Shown: piece after piece, positions 55,101 through 63,450 of the stretch | Layout of the letters: every line of letters starts with the position of its first letter | Position numbering within the stretch: the stretch's first letter is position 1 | Assembly: GCF_000730425.1 (NCBI RefSeq) | Contig: NZ_CP008896.1 | Coordinates: forward strand, 4,030,001 to 4,094,000 | Direction: 5' to 3' | Origin: Pseudomonas fluorescens | GTDB lineage: Bacteria > Pseudomonadota > Gammaproteobacteria > Pseudomonadales > Pseudomonadaceae | DNA length: 64,000 nt | Program-made: the position numbers and the translations under genes | Notes under the pieces: generated by a model | What the model saw: the letters and a program-made list of their open reading frames with translations, nothing else | Database searches by the model: none | What the model was told of the DNA's origin: nothing

Positions 55101-58100
55101 CATTGAAAACGTCAACGGCGGTGACTGCGAAGGCGGCAAGGAAAACCGCCCGTTCCTGATTGCCCAGCGTGATCGCCTGATGGTCACCGGTGCCAGCGCG
55201 GCCTCCAGCATTACCTCCGGCGCCAACCTGCTGCTGGTCGGCGGCGACGTGCTCAACAGCAGCAGTAGCATCGCTGCGGCCGGCAGCCTGACGGCGCGGG
55301 TCAACCAACTGACCAACGTTGGTCTGGAAACCCACGACACCCTGACCGAGCGCGTGTTTTCTTCCGAGCGCACCCGTGATCCATCGGGCTACAACCAGAC
55401 CGCGGCGCAATTTACCCAGCGTTACTCCATCGGCGGCGCGGCCTATAACCCCAATGACCTGGGTGGCCTGGAAGCGGCCATGGCGTTCTTTATCGGCGCC
55501 ATGGAGCGCCAATGGGGCCCGACGGTGACCACCCCACTGGCGGCCACGGACCAGCGCTACGCCGCGGTGATCCAGGCCGGCGGCGCGGTGAATATCCAGG
55601 CCCAGGCCGGTATCGATAACAGCGTGGTGCGCGGCGGCTACACCTATGTCGGCAGTGGCGCGAAGACCGACACCAACGCCCCCGGCTTCTCCACCCAAGT
55701 GAAGCTCAACGGGCAATTGCCACCGGACGTCGCCCAGCAACAAGTCAACCCGCTGGGGTTGCCGGGCTTCAGCTTGCCCGCCGGGCAGAACGGCCTGTTC
55801 CACTTCAGCGACGGCAGTGGCGTACAGGGCCTGCCCAACAGCCAGTTTGCCGACAAGCCGCAGAAGTACCTGATCGAGACCAACTCGCAGTTGACCAACA
55901 TGGCAGCGTTCATGGGTTCGGATTACCTGCTGGCCAAGCTGGGCTACGACCCCGACGCCAGCCAGAAGCGCCTGGGCGATGGTTTCTACGAACAGCGCCT
56001 GATCCAGCAGGCGGTGGTCGCCCGTACCGGCCAGCGTTTTATCGACGGCCAGACCAGCGACGCCGGGGTGTTCAAGTACCTGATGGACAATGCCGTCGGC
56101 GCCCGCCAGCAATTGAACCTGGCCGTGGGCGTGAGCCTCACCGCCGAACAGGTGGCGGCCCTGACCCACGATATCGTCTGGCTGGAAAACGCCAGCGTCG
56201 CCGGCCAGCAAGTACTGGTGCCGGTGTTGTACCTGGCCCAGGCCAGCAATCGCCTGGCCCCCAATGGCGCGCTGATCTCCGGCAGCGACTTGAACCTGCT
56301 GACCGGCGCCAACCTCAACAACGTCGGTACGTTGCGTGCCACCAGCCACCTGGCCGCCAATGTGGGCGGCGACCTGAGCAATAGCGGGCTGATGGAGGCG
56401 GGCAATCGCCTTGACCTGCTGAGCGGCAATAACCTCAACAACCGCGCCGGCGGCATCATCGCCGGGCAGCAGGTCAACCTGGTGGCCGGTGCCGACCTGC
56501 TCAACGAGCGCAGCGTCACCACGCACCAGAGCGCCAGTGACTACCGCATCGAGCGCACGGACTTTATCGACGACGCCGCACGCATTGAGTCGGCCAGCAC
56601 CCTGGCGATGCAGGCCGGGCGCGATATCAACAGCGTCGGCGGTGCCCTCAAGAGTGGCGGCGACACCACCGCCCAGGCGGTGCGTGACGTGAATATCGTC
56701 TCGGCACGCACCCTGGACAGCGGCGCGATCGGCAGCCGTTCGCGCCACGAAATCATCACCCAGCAAGGCTCGGTGGTTGAGGCTGGGCGCGACTTCCATG
56801 TGGTCGCCGGGCGTGATGTGAGTGCGGTTGGCAGCCAGATCGAAGCCAAGCGCGACGTCAACGTCGGCGGCGTGCGCAATGTGAACCTGGCGGCGGCGGC
56901 CAACGAGCAGCATTCGGCGTACAACTCGAAAAAGGTCAAGCGTATCGAGGACCATGTGAGCCAGGTCTCCACAGTGCTCAAGGCCGGTGGCAACCTGACC
57001 TTGAACGCGGGCGAGGATTTGCTGCTGCTGGCCAGTAACGTCAGCGCCGGCAACGAAGCCTACCTGGTGGCTGGCAAGAACCTGGCCCTCAAGGCCGCCG
57101 AAGACCAGGACTACAGCTTCTACAGCAAGACCAAGAAAAGCTCGTCCGGGAAAAAATTCCGTCTTGATGAAACCGACACGATCAACAACGTCGGCAGCAC
57201 CGTCAGCTCTGGCGGCAACAGCACCCTGGTGGCCGGTGAAAACCTGCTGCTGGCGGGCAGCACCGTTGCCGCCGACAAAGGCGCCGCCACCCTGGCAGCA
57301 GGCAAGGATGTGCAGATCCTTGCCGTGACCGATGCCGAAAGTGCCCGCCGCGAGCGCAAGGAAAGCAAAAGCAGCTGGGGTGGCCTGAAGTCCAGCAAGG
57401 TCCAGGACAAGGTCGACGAACAACGCACGCTGGCCGTGGGCAGCATGGTGTCCGGCGAGACGGTCAACGTCGTGGCGGGGCAGGATGCGAAAGTGACCGG
57501 TTCGGCGCTGGTCAGCACGGGCGACCTGGCCGTGCAGGCCGGGCGCGACCTGACCATTGATGCGGCGCAGAACACCTTTTCGCGCACCGATATGCACAAG
57601 GAAAAAAACCGCGACCTGACCGGCGTTTTGACCGGCAATAAGCTGGGCCTGGACGACCTCACCGGCAACCAGCATTTGTCTATCAGCAGCAGCAAACACA
57701 ACGGCACGGCCCAGGAAACCACGCTGACCGGCAGTACCATCGGCTCCAGTGCCGGTAACGTTTCGCTGTCGGCCGGGCGCGAGTTGAAGGTGGTTGCCAG
57801 TGACCTGGTCAGCACCCGGCACATGGCACTCAGTGGCGCCGACGTGACCATCACCGCCGGCGCTGAAACGGCGCGGCAAACCACCGAGGACAGCGCCAAA
57901 AGCCTGGCCGTAGGCCGGGTGATTGGCGGGGCGGTGGTGGACACCGGGCGCAGTATTTACGATGCCACCGAAGCGGCGAAGAACGCCGATGACCCACGTC
58001 TCAAGGCGGTAAAAATCGCCCAGGCGGCGCTGGCAGCCTACAACCTGGGTGGCCAGGCGTCGGAAGCCAACGGCCAGAGCGCGGGCTTCAAGAACAAGCA

Positions 58101-60666
58101 GGGCGGCACGCCAAGCAACGGTTCGCTGATCAAGATCGGCACCGAACTGGCCAACACCCGCAGCAAGGCCAGCAGTGAATACAACAGCGTGACGGCCCGC
58201 CAGAGCACGCTCAATGCCGGGCAGAACCTGTCGATTGTGGCCACCGGCGATGCACCGGGCAGCCAGGGCAATCTCGAGATCACCGGCAGCAGCCTGAAAG
58301 CCGCCAACACCTTGTTGCTGGCCAAGAACACGGTGTTGCTGCAAAGCGCCCAGGACACCATGGACCGCAAGAACGACGGGTCGACCAACAAGACCGCGAT
58401 AGGCGCCAGTTTCAACATTGGCGAACAGAACGGCTTCACCCTCGACCTGGGGGCGCAAGGCGCGAAGAACAGGGGTAACGGCCACTCGGTGACCCAGGTC
58501 AACACCACCCTGGACACCGGTTCGCTGCTGCTCAAAAGTGGCGCTGACACCACCCTGGCCGGTGCCCAGGTGCGGGCCGACAGCATCAAGGCCGACATCG
58601 GCGGCAACCTCAATATCCTCTCGCGCCAGGACACCGAATCGGCGCGCAGCAAACAGAACAGCGCAGGCTTTGGCGCAAGTATCTGTGTGCCACCGTTCTG
58701 CTTCGGCTCCACCGTGACCGGCTCGGCCAGTATTGCCGCGGCCAAGATGAACAGCGACTACAAGGCGGTGACCGACCAGACCGGCCTGTTCGCAGGGACG
58801 GGGGGCTACGACATCAATGTCGGCAAGACCACCACCTTGCAGGGCGGGGTGATTGCCAGCGAAGCGGCGGCGGTGAAGAACCGCTTGAGCACCGATCGCC
58901 TGATCGTCAGCGATATCAAGAACACCAGCCAGATCCAGAGCCAGTCGGCGGGGCTTTCGGCTTCGTTCAGCAGCAATGGCGGCTTCTCCCCGGGTGGCAG
59001 CATTCCGGTGGCGCTCAAGGATGACGAACGCAGCCACACCCGCAGCGCGGTCAGCGACGGCACGATTGAGGTGCGCAACCCCGAGGGCGCCAATGACCTG
59101 GTGGGGCTCAACCGCGACACTGCCAACGCCAACCAGCAGCTCGACCGACCTGACCAGAAGGCCATGCAGGAGCGCATCGACCTGATCCAGAGCTCGGCGC
59201 AGTTGGCCAGTGGCGTGATCGGCGCGGTCGCCAAGGCCAAGGCGAATGAGGCGAAAAAACTTGCCGATGAAGCCAAGCTCCAGGCGGGCTCCCCAGGTGC
59301 GGCCGCTGCCGCTGAGGCGGCGCGTGTGGCCAACGCAGAGGCGCTGCGCTGGCAGGTCGGCGGTGACAAGAAGTTGATGGCTGACATTGCAACCGGGCTG
59401 ATTGCCGCCGGACTGGGTGGCGCCACGGGTGGCACGGCCGTGGGTATCGTCGCCAACACCTCGTCCAGTGACATCTTCAATAAAATCGGTGACTTCGCCA
59501 ACGCACAGCGTGATAAGTCGAGCGACGCTACGACCAAGGCGGCCTGGGCCGAAGGCGGCGCCGCGCGGATTCTGCTGCACGCGCTGGCCGGTGCGGCCAT
59601 GGGCTTGTCGAGCGGTAGCGCACAAAGTGGCGCCCTGGGTGCAGGTACCTCGGCGGCGGTCATGCCGTCCATTGCCAAGGCCCTGGCCGACAGCGATCTG
59701 TCGGCTGCGGATCAAAAAGCGATTACGTCCTTGATTGCGACAGGTGTCGGCAGCGTTGTGGGCTCAGGCGATGGCGTGAAAGGCGGGGTGGTGGCCGGCG
59801 GTACGGCGTTTGCGGTGGACAAATACAACCGCCAGTTGCACCCGCAAGAGAAAGCACTCGCCCTGGAACTGGCCAAGAAGAGTAATGGCAAATACACCGC
59901 CGAACAGATCGAGGCGCAGATGCGCTTGTCTTTCGTCAAAGGCACCGACATCACGCCGGGTACCGACATGGTCGCTTCCGGGACCGGTATCTATGACCCC
60001 GACGGTAACTGGATGGCCACGGGCGATGGCAAGACCTATGTGCAGTTGCCTGGGAAGTCAGACTACCAAGTGATCGCCTACATCAAGGAAAACACCCAGG
60101 CTTATGCGTGGACGATGGAGGCAGAGAGTGGTTTTTCCCGGGTGCTGACGGGCGGGGAATACGCCTACCCGGACGGTGGCTCGGGTAAACGCGACCGGTT
60201 GACCGGCTACCCGTTGGACGAGAAGGGCGGATACAAGGTCCCGGTGACGATCGAGGGCGTGTTGTACACCCCACGCTTCATGTCGTGTGGCAGTGCCGAA
60301 TGCATCGCGGTCGGTGCCAACATTGACCTGGCTGACCCCAATACGCTGAAGTGGATCAAGGCCGCCGATGCAAAAATGGTCAGCGATGTCGGGTTTGTGC
60401 TGGGCGCGGGCGCGGCGGTGACGACGGGTGGCGTGAGTGCCGGGCTGTCGAACACCTCGATGGCGGCCTCTTTCCTGTCCGGCTACTTGAAAGAAGAACT
60501 GCCGGAAGCCGCCACCGGTAACGCGCTCAGCATGGGCTTTGAAAAATTTGCGATGGCCAAGGGCGTAACGCCTGAAACCGCGTCGAGACTTTCCAATGCC
60601 CTGGGCACTGCGGGTGTGTGGGACAAGTTGGTTGAAGGCCTCAAAGGAGCAGTCAAGGGTGGGTAG
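52123..60666 (+). CDS. TpsA2: CdiA/filamentous haemagglutinin-like giant exoprotein
   Basis: This is a 2847-residue exoprotein. The signal region and TPS domain (about 1-300) are almost the same as in TpsA1 (ATPNGSGLSHNQF, ANPYGVTCNGCG). Beta-helix repeats run to about 950. A Cys-containing region follows (VQCIENVNGGDCEGG, about 990), then the conserved block near 1245-1360 (QKYLIETN, SDYLLAKLG, GDGFYEQRL) and FHA-2-type repeats rich in AGRD and SAGNEAYL to about 2200 (GASICVPPFCFGS). DKYNRQLHPQEK near 2566 marks the junction with a variable tip of about 275 residues. The tip contains MSCGSAEC and a hydrophobic segment FVLGAGAAVTTGGVSAGLS. Base composition stays high-GC to the end, unlike TpsA1. 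Confidence 0.9.
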   Translation: MDVRLFARLPSSAMNSRDAFCGLPKRGLVLILANALFWQPLLAQADGIVVSGPGTTVGAAGNGVPVVNIATPNGSGLSHNQFKDYNVGPNGVILNNAGGPMQSTQLGGIILGNPNLKGGSANVILNEVNGGNPSQLRGYTEVAGPSAKVIVANPYGVTCNGCGFINTPNVTLTTGKPILDNGRLDRYQVDGGAVTIDGQGLNASNVDRFEIITRSAKINAQINARNLTVIAGRNDVDAQTLKTTARADDGSSKPELAIDSSALGGMYAGAIKLVGTETGVGVKLDGTLAASAGDIQLDANGHLSMAQAAASGAIDVKAASLDAKGPAYAGTALTVKTSGDLNTQKSLAARDTVRLSSGGQLSNSGVIEAGVNADNTRTTTGDVSLDARDIRNNGSVVASRAATVKASQTLDNQGGTLSARKSLDVTATTVDNRNKGRLLASGNTQLTAAALHNSQGEIISDGALQATVAQVNNQGGVLVSHGTLSVTGDSLDNSNKGVISSAGAQTLTLSGALNNSQGGAIDSAAAFTLRGSSLDNSAGSLTASAAVTLDLLADLINRNGKLASAGPLSIERVAALDNQGGKLTSQTLLTVLAASLDNRHSGTLAANGGLTLNASGLVQNDSDGLIHSENAGLNLTVGSLNNGGGKLAAKAGDALINAGVFNNGNGGVFAGQRVRLSGGGVDNAGQIAGQQVDLSLLGALNNRGLIESTSTLAIAAASLSNQGGQLRALGSGGQSRLAIGGVLDNSGGKLEAANTDLSLAAGTFQNQGGSVLHVGTGVFDIAGINLDNVGGSLITQGDLSLDKASWTNSSLIQAGNLTVNVDTLEQTTSGQLLAANGIKGTGQNWSTQGVIASHGNLDLTLGGTLDNTGRLTAATDFTLASAALNNLGTLGSGRSMTLTTASLLNQNGLLFSAADMSLRVERLKNLGADIYAMGNLSIDLDGKGALATSIINSSSSIQSDGNLSLAAGTLQNIRTVLTSESGIYSASISPVQCIENVNGGDCEGGKENRPFLIAQRDRLMVTGASAASSITSGANLLLVGGDVLNSSSSIAAAGSLTARVNQLTNVGLETHDTLTERVFSSERTRDPSGYNQTAAQFTQRYSIGGAAYNPNDLGGLEAAMAFFIGAMERQWGPTVTTPLAATDQRYAAVIQAGGAVNIQAQAGIDNSVVRGGYTYVGSGAKTDTNAPGFSTQVKLNGQLPPDVAQQQVNPLGLPGFSLPAGQNGLFHFSDGSGVQGLPNSQFADKPQKYLIETNSQLTNMAAFMGSDYLLAKLGYDPDASQKRLGDGFYEQRLIQQAVVARTGQRFIDGQTSDAGVFKYLMDNAVGARQQLNLAVGVSLTAEQVAALTHDIVWLENASVAGQQVLVPVLYLAQASNRLAPNGALISGSDLNLLTGANLNNVGTLRATSHLAANVGGDLSNSGLMEAGNRLDLLSGNNLNNRAGGIIAGQQVNLVAGADLLNERSVTTHQSASDYRIERTDFIDDAARIESASTLAMQAGRDINSVGGALKSGGDTTAQAVRDVNIVSARTLDSGAIGSRSRHEIITQQGSVVEAGRDFHVVAGRDVSAVGSQIEAKRDVNVGGVRNVNLAAAANEQHSAYNSKKVKRIEDHVSQVSTVLKAGGNLTLNAGEDLLLLASNVSAGNEAYLVAGKNLALKAAEDQDYSFYSKTKKSSSGKKFRLDETDTINNVGSTVSSGGNSTLVAGENLLLAGSTVAADKGAATLAAGKDVQILAVTDAESARRERKESKSSWGGLKSSKVQDKVDEQRTLAVGSMVSGETVNVVAGQDAKVTGSALVSTGDLAVQAGRDLTIDAAQNTFSRTDMHKEKNRDLTGVLTGNKLGLDDLTGNQHLSISSSKHNGTAQETTLTGSTIGSSAGNVSLSAGRELKVVASDLVSTRHMALSGADVTITAGAETARQTTEDSAKSLAVGRVIGGAVVDTGRSIYDATEAAKNADDPRLKAVKIAQAALAAYNLGGQASEANGQSAGFKNKQGGTPSNGSLIKIGTELANTRSKASSEYNSVTARQSTLNAGQNLSIVATGDAPGSQGNLEITGSSLKAANTLLLAKNTVLLQSAQDTMDRKNDGSTNKTAIGASFNIGEQNGFTLDLGAQGAKNRGNGHSVTQVNTTLDTGSLLLKSGADTTLAGAQVRADSIKADIGGNLNILSRQDTESARSKQNSAGFGASICVPPFCFGSTVTGSASIAAAKMNSDYKAVTDQTGLFAGTGGYDINVGKTTTLQGGVIASEAAAVKNRLSTDRLIVSDIKNTSQIQSQSAGLSASFSSNGGFSPGGSIPVALKDDERSHTRSAVSDGTIEVRNPEGANDLVGLNRDTANANQQLDRPDQKAMQERIDLIQSSAQLASGVIGAVAKAKANEAKKLADEAKLQAGSPGAAAAAEAARVANAEALRWQVGGDKKLMADIATGLIAAGLGGATGGTAVGIVANTSSSDIFNKIGDFANAQRDKSSDATTKAAWAEGGAARILLHALAGAAMGLSSGSAQSGALGAGTSAAVMPSIAKALADSDLSAADQKAITSLIATGVGSVVGSGDGVKGGVVAGGTAFAVDKYNRQLHPQEKALALELAKKSNGKYTAEQIEAQMRLSFVKGTDITPGTDMVASGTGIYDPDGNWMATGDGKTYVQLPGKSDYQVIAYIKENTQAYAWTMEAESGFSRVLTGGEYAYPDGGSGKRDRLTGYPLDEKGGYKVPVTIEGVLYTPRFMSCGSAECIAVGANIDLADPNTLKWIKAADAKMVSDVGFVLGAGAAVTTGGVSAGLSNTSMAASFLSGYLKEELPEAATGNALSMGFEKFAMAKGVTPETASRLSNALGTAGVWDKLVEGLKGAVKGG

Positions 60667-60667
60667 C

Positions 60668-60949
60668 ATGATCGCGAACTTGTACAAATATCGGCATGGC
60701 ATTGGCCTGGTTTTACTCCTGGCCGCGCTACTCAATGGCGTTCTACGGTTTGACGGTAGCTGGACGCGCTTTTTCACCATGGTGCTGGTCCAGCTGTGGT
60801 TTGGCCAGGCGGTCTACAACTATGCGCGAGGTGCCCGGGTGGCCATCGCGCCGGGCGGCATGAGCAAGGACGCCGACCCGGAGTGGCGTGCGGCCTTGGC
60901 CGGGTTTTCCCTGTTTTTATATGGGGTCGTGTTCTTTTTGAGTTTTTGA
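60668..60949 (+). CDS. Candidate membrane immunity protein for TpsA2
   Basis: This 93-residue protein has about three hydrophobic segments (11-27, 36-52, 75-92) and a short positively charged start. ATG 60668 is 1 bp after the tpsA2 stop. By position it is the immunity gene of the TpsA2 tip. It is not similar by eye to the two-helix immunity proteins of locus 1. The family is unknown. Confidence 0.65.
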   Translation: MIANLYKYRHGIGLVLLLAALLNGVLRFDGSWTRFFTMVLVQLWFGQAVYNYARGARVAIAPGGMSKDADPEWRAALAGFSLFLYGVVFFLSF

Positions 60950-60996
60950 TCCTTGCAGGGCCAACCCGGCCTCGCTGACGCCACGGAAAACCGTTT

Positions 60997-61563
60997 ATGA
61001 AGAAGGTTGCTTTTATCCTCTCGGCTCTGGTCCTTGCGGGGTGCCACTCCACGGCCCGCGATTCCTCGCCCAGCTTGCTCAAAGATGGCGTTCAGTTGCA
61101 GCAGGACAAAGTCGTGGCCGATGCCGGGCACGCCAAGGTGATCATGCGCACCACCGGTTTTACCTACCCGGTGCAGTTCTCCGTGCGCCGAGGCGGTGAT
61201 GCCGACCCGCGTCCGGAAATCCTCGGCACGGTGGTGGATTCAGGGCGGGGCAAGGTGTTCGGCTGGATCGCCAAGATGAGCGAGGTGGCCAACAGTGCGG
61301 CGGTCAAGCGCTTCCCGCAGTTGGAAGTGTTGGCCGATCCGCAGCAAACGATCGAGGTGTTGGGCGAGTCGCGGGTGTATGACTCGAACTACTACCGCTA
61401 CGCCGAAAAAATTGTCTACGCCTGTGGCCCGATGACCTCGGCGTTCAAGCCGCAAAAGCAGAAGGTTTACCTGGTGGAATTCGTGATCGTCGGCGCCGGC
61501 TGTGAGCAGCATGTGTATGACATCACCGACCCCGCGCAGCGCATCCCCGTCCCCACCGCCTGA
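60997..61563 (+). CDS. Lipoprotein of unknown function
   Basis: This is a 188-residue protein with a lipobox (LVLAGC, Cys at 16) after a short signal peptide. The mature part has mixed beta-strand character (HAKVIMRTTGFTYPVQFSV; YLVEFVIVGAGCEQHVYDI) and two more cysteines that could pair. It is 47 bp after the small membrane gene of the TPS locus, but nothing in the sequence links it to toxin immunity. No family is recognised. Confidence 0.7.
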   Translation: MKKVAFILSALVLAGCHSTARDSSPSLLKDGVQLQQDKVVADAGHAKVIMRTTGFTYPVQFSVRRGGDADPRPEILGTVVDSGRGKVFGWIAKMSEVANSAAVKRFPQLEVLADPQQTIEVLGESRVYDSNYYRYAEKIVYACGPMTSAFKPQKQKVYLVEFVIVGAGCEQHVYDITDPAQRIPVPTA

Positions 61564-61573
61564 ACACAAACCT

Positions 61574-61600
61574 TGTAGGAGCCGGCTTGCCGGCGATAAC
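61574..61600. repeat. Single REP element
   Basis: TGTAGGAGCCGGCTTGCCGG and the following CGATAAC match the class seen at 14289 and 49938. No inverted partner is present nearby. Confidence 0.7.
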
Positions 61601-61662
61601 CCGAATCCTGACACGCTTACGTCTGACCTTGTGAACGCATCATTTCTCACGAGGTTCAGCCC

Positions 61663-63294
61663 ATGTCCCATCCTCTTCTCCTCCTGCGCCCCGCTGCCCA
61701 GGGCTTTGCCGTGACCTTGCTGGTGGCGCTTGCCGGGTGTGGGCTGTCGTCCCGCGACGAGGCCAAGGCGCCCCAAGCGGCCGCTGTCCCCGAACTGCAA
61801 AGCGCGCCCATTCAGGCTCAGGGGGCCATGCTCAAAAGAATGGCGATGCCCGCGCCGATGGCCATGCATGACGCTGTGGCCATGCAATACCGCGCCGAGC
61901 CGCGTGAGCAGTATCAGAGCCTGCCGGACAACCCGGTGCACAGCGTTGCGCAAACCCCGGTCTCGACCTTCAGCGTCGATGTCGACACGGGCAGCTACGC
62001 CAACGTCAGACGTTTCCTCAACCAAGGCCAACTGCCGCCTGAAGGCGCCGTGCGACTTGAGGAAATGGTCAATTACTTCCCCTACGACTACGCGCTGCCG
62101 ACCGATGGCTCGCCGTTCGGTGTGACCACCGAAGTCGCCCCGACCCCCTGGAACCCCAACACGCGCCTGCTGCGCATTGGCATCAAGGCGTCCGAGCGTG
62201 GGGTGGCTGAACTGGCGCCGGCCAACCTGGTGTTCCTGGTGGACGTTTCCGGCTCCATGGACCGTCGCGAAGGCCTGCCGCTGGTCAAAAGCACCCTCAA
62301 GTTGCTGGTGGACCAATTGCGCGATCAAGACCGCGTGTCCCTGGTGGTGTATGCCGGCGAATCGCGGGTAGTGCTCAAGCCCACGTCCGGGCGCGACAAG
62401 GCAAAAATCCGCAACGCCATCGACCAACTGACCGCCGGCGGCTCCACGGCGGGCGCATCGGGCATCGAACTGGCCTATCAGATGGCCCGCGAAGGGTTTA
62501 TCGACAAGGGCATCAACCGCATCCTGCTGGCTACCGACGGTGACTTCAACGTCGGCATCAGCGACTTCGACAGCCTCAAGCAGATGGCTGTGGACCAGCG
62601 CAAAAGTGGGGTATCCCTGACCACCCTGGGGTTTGGCGTGGACAACTACAACGAACACCTGATGGAGCAACTGGCCGACGCGGGCGATGGCAACTACGCC
62701 TACATCGACAACCTGCGCGAAGCGCGCAAGGTGCTGGTGGAACAACTCAGTTCGACCCTGGCCGTGGTGGCGCGGGATGTGAAGCTGCAGGTGGAGTTCA
62801 ACCCGGCTCACGTCAGCGAATATCGCCTGCTGGGCTACGAAAACCGTGCCTTGAAGCGTGAGGATTTCAGCAACGACAAGGTGGACGCCGGCGAGATCGG
62901 TGCCGGACATACGGTGACAGCGCTGTATGAAATCGTACCGAAGGGCGCCAAAGGCTGGCTGGAACCGTTGCGCTATGCTCCGGCACCTGTGGCCGAAGGC
63001 AACGCCGCAGAGCTGGCGATGTTGCGGGTACGCTACAAGCCGGCGGCGGGAGGCAGCAGTCGCCTGATCGAACACCCGATCAACCACGCGCAACACGCCG
63101 CCAGCGACGACCTGCGCTTCGCCGCGGCCGTGGCCGCCTTCGCCCAACAGCTCAAAGGCGATGGCCGCTACACTGGCAGCATGAGCCTGAAGGACACCGC
63201 CACCCTGGCCCGCTCGGCCCGTGGCGATGATCCCTACGGCTTGCGCAATGAATTCGTACAACTGGTGGAACTGGCCCAAAGCCTCAAACACTGA
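61663..63294 (+). CDS. von Willebrand factor A domain lipoprotein, YfbK-like
   Basis: This is a 543-residue protein with a lipobox (ALAGC) and a long Ala/Met-rich linker (about 35-90). A domain with VSTFSVDVDTGSYANVRRFL follows, then the VWA domain with the metal site D194-x-S196-x-S198 (VDVSGSMDRR) and T291-D292 (LATDGDF). The C-terminal part (NPAHVSEYRLLGYENRAL) matches the DUF3520-type tail of YfbK proteins. It probably binds a protein partner at the cell surface or in the periplasm through a metal ion. It is followed by a REPIN and an ECF sigma gene, a common neighbour. Confidence 0.85.
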   Translation: MSHPLLLLRPAAQGFAVTLLVALAGCGLSSRDEAKAPQAAAVPELQSAPIQAQGAMLKRMAMPAPMAMHDAVAMQYRAEPREQYQSLPDNPVHSVAQTPVSTFSVDVDTGSYANVRRFLNQGQLPPEGAVRLEEMVNYFPYDYALPTDGSPFGVTTEVAPTPWNPNTRLLRIGIKASERGVAELAPANLVFLVDVSGSMDRREGLPLVKSTLKLLVDQLRDQDRVSLVVYAGESRVVLKPTSGRDKAKIRNAIDQLTAGGSTAGASGIELAYQMAREGFIDKGINRILLATDGDFNVGISDFDSLKQMAVDQRKSGVSLTTLGFGVDNYNEHLMEQLADAGDGNYAYIDNLREARKVLVEQLSSTLAVVARDVKLQVEFNPAHVSEYRLLGYENRALKREDFSNDKVDAGEIGAGHTVTALYEIVPKGAKGWLEPLRYAPAPVAEGNAAELAMLRVRYKPAAGGSSRLIEHPINHAQHAASDDLRFAAAVAAFAQQLKGDGRYTGSMSLKDTATLARSARGDDPYGLRNEFVQLVELAQSLKH

Positions 63295-63316
63295 TCTTGC
63301 CCACAACAGAAATCCC

Positions 63317-63409
63317 CTGTGGGAGCCGGGCTTGCCCGCGATAGCGGTGGGTCAGCGCCGAAAATAGCGCCTGACCCACCGCTATCGCGGGCAAGCCCGG
63401 CTCCCACAG
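63317..63409. repeat. REPIN with perfect 39-bp arms
   Basis: Arms 63317-63355 and 63371-63409 are exact complements around 15 bp. They carry the core GTGGGAGCCGGGCTTGCCCG, a third variant between the two main REP classes of the window. It lies between the VWA gene and the sigma gene. Confidence 0.9.
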
Positions 63410-63450
63410 CTAATCTGCATTGATCCATCGAAAGGAGTTCGCCACCCAAC

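Noticed and set aside
54982..59715. 1577-codon open frame on the minus strand opposite tpsA2
   Set aside because: It is the antisense of a strongly coding high-GC gene. Its sequence is low-complexity (many H, G, Q, V, A) and has no domain or ribosome site.
36540..60666. Repeated LDNSQGG-like units as a CRISPR or DNA satellite
   Set aside because: The repetition is at protein level with variable DNA and spacing, as in beta-helix adhesins; there are no uniform direct repeats with spacers.
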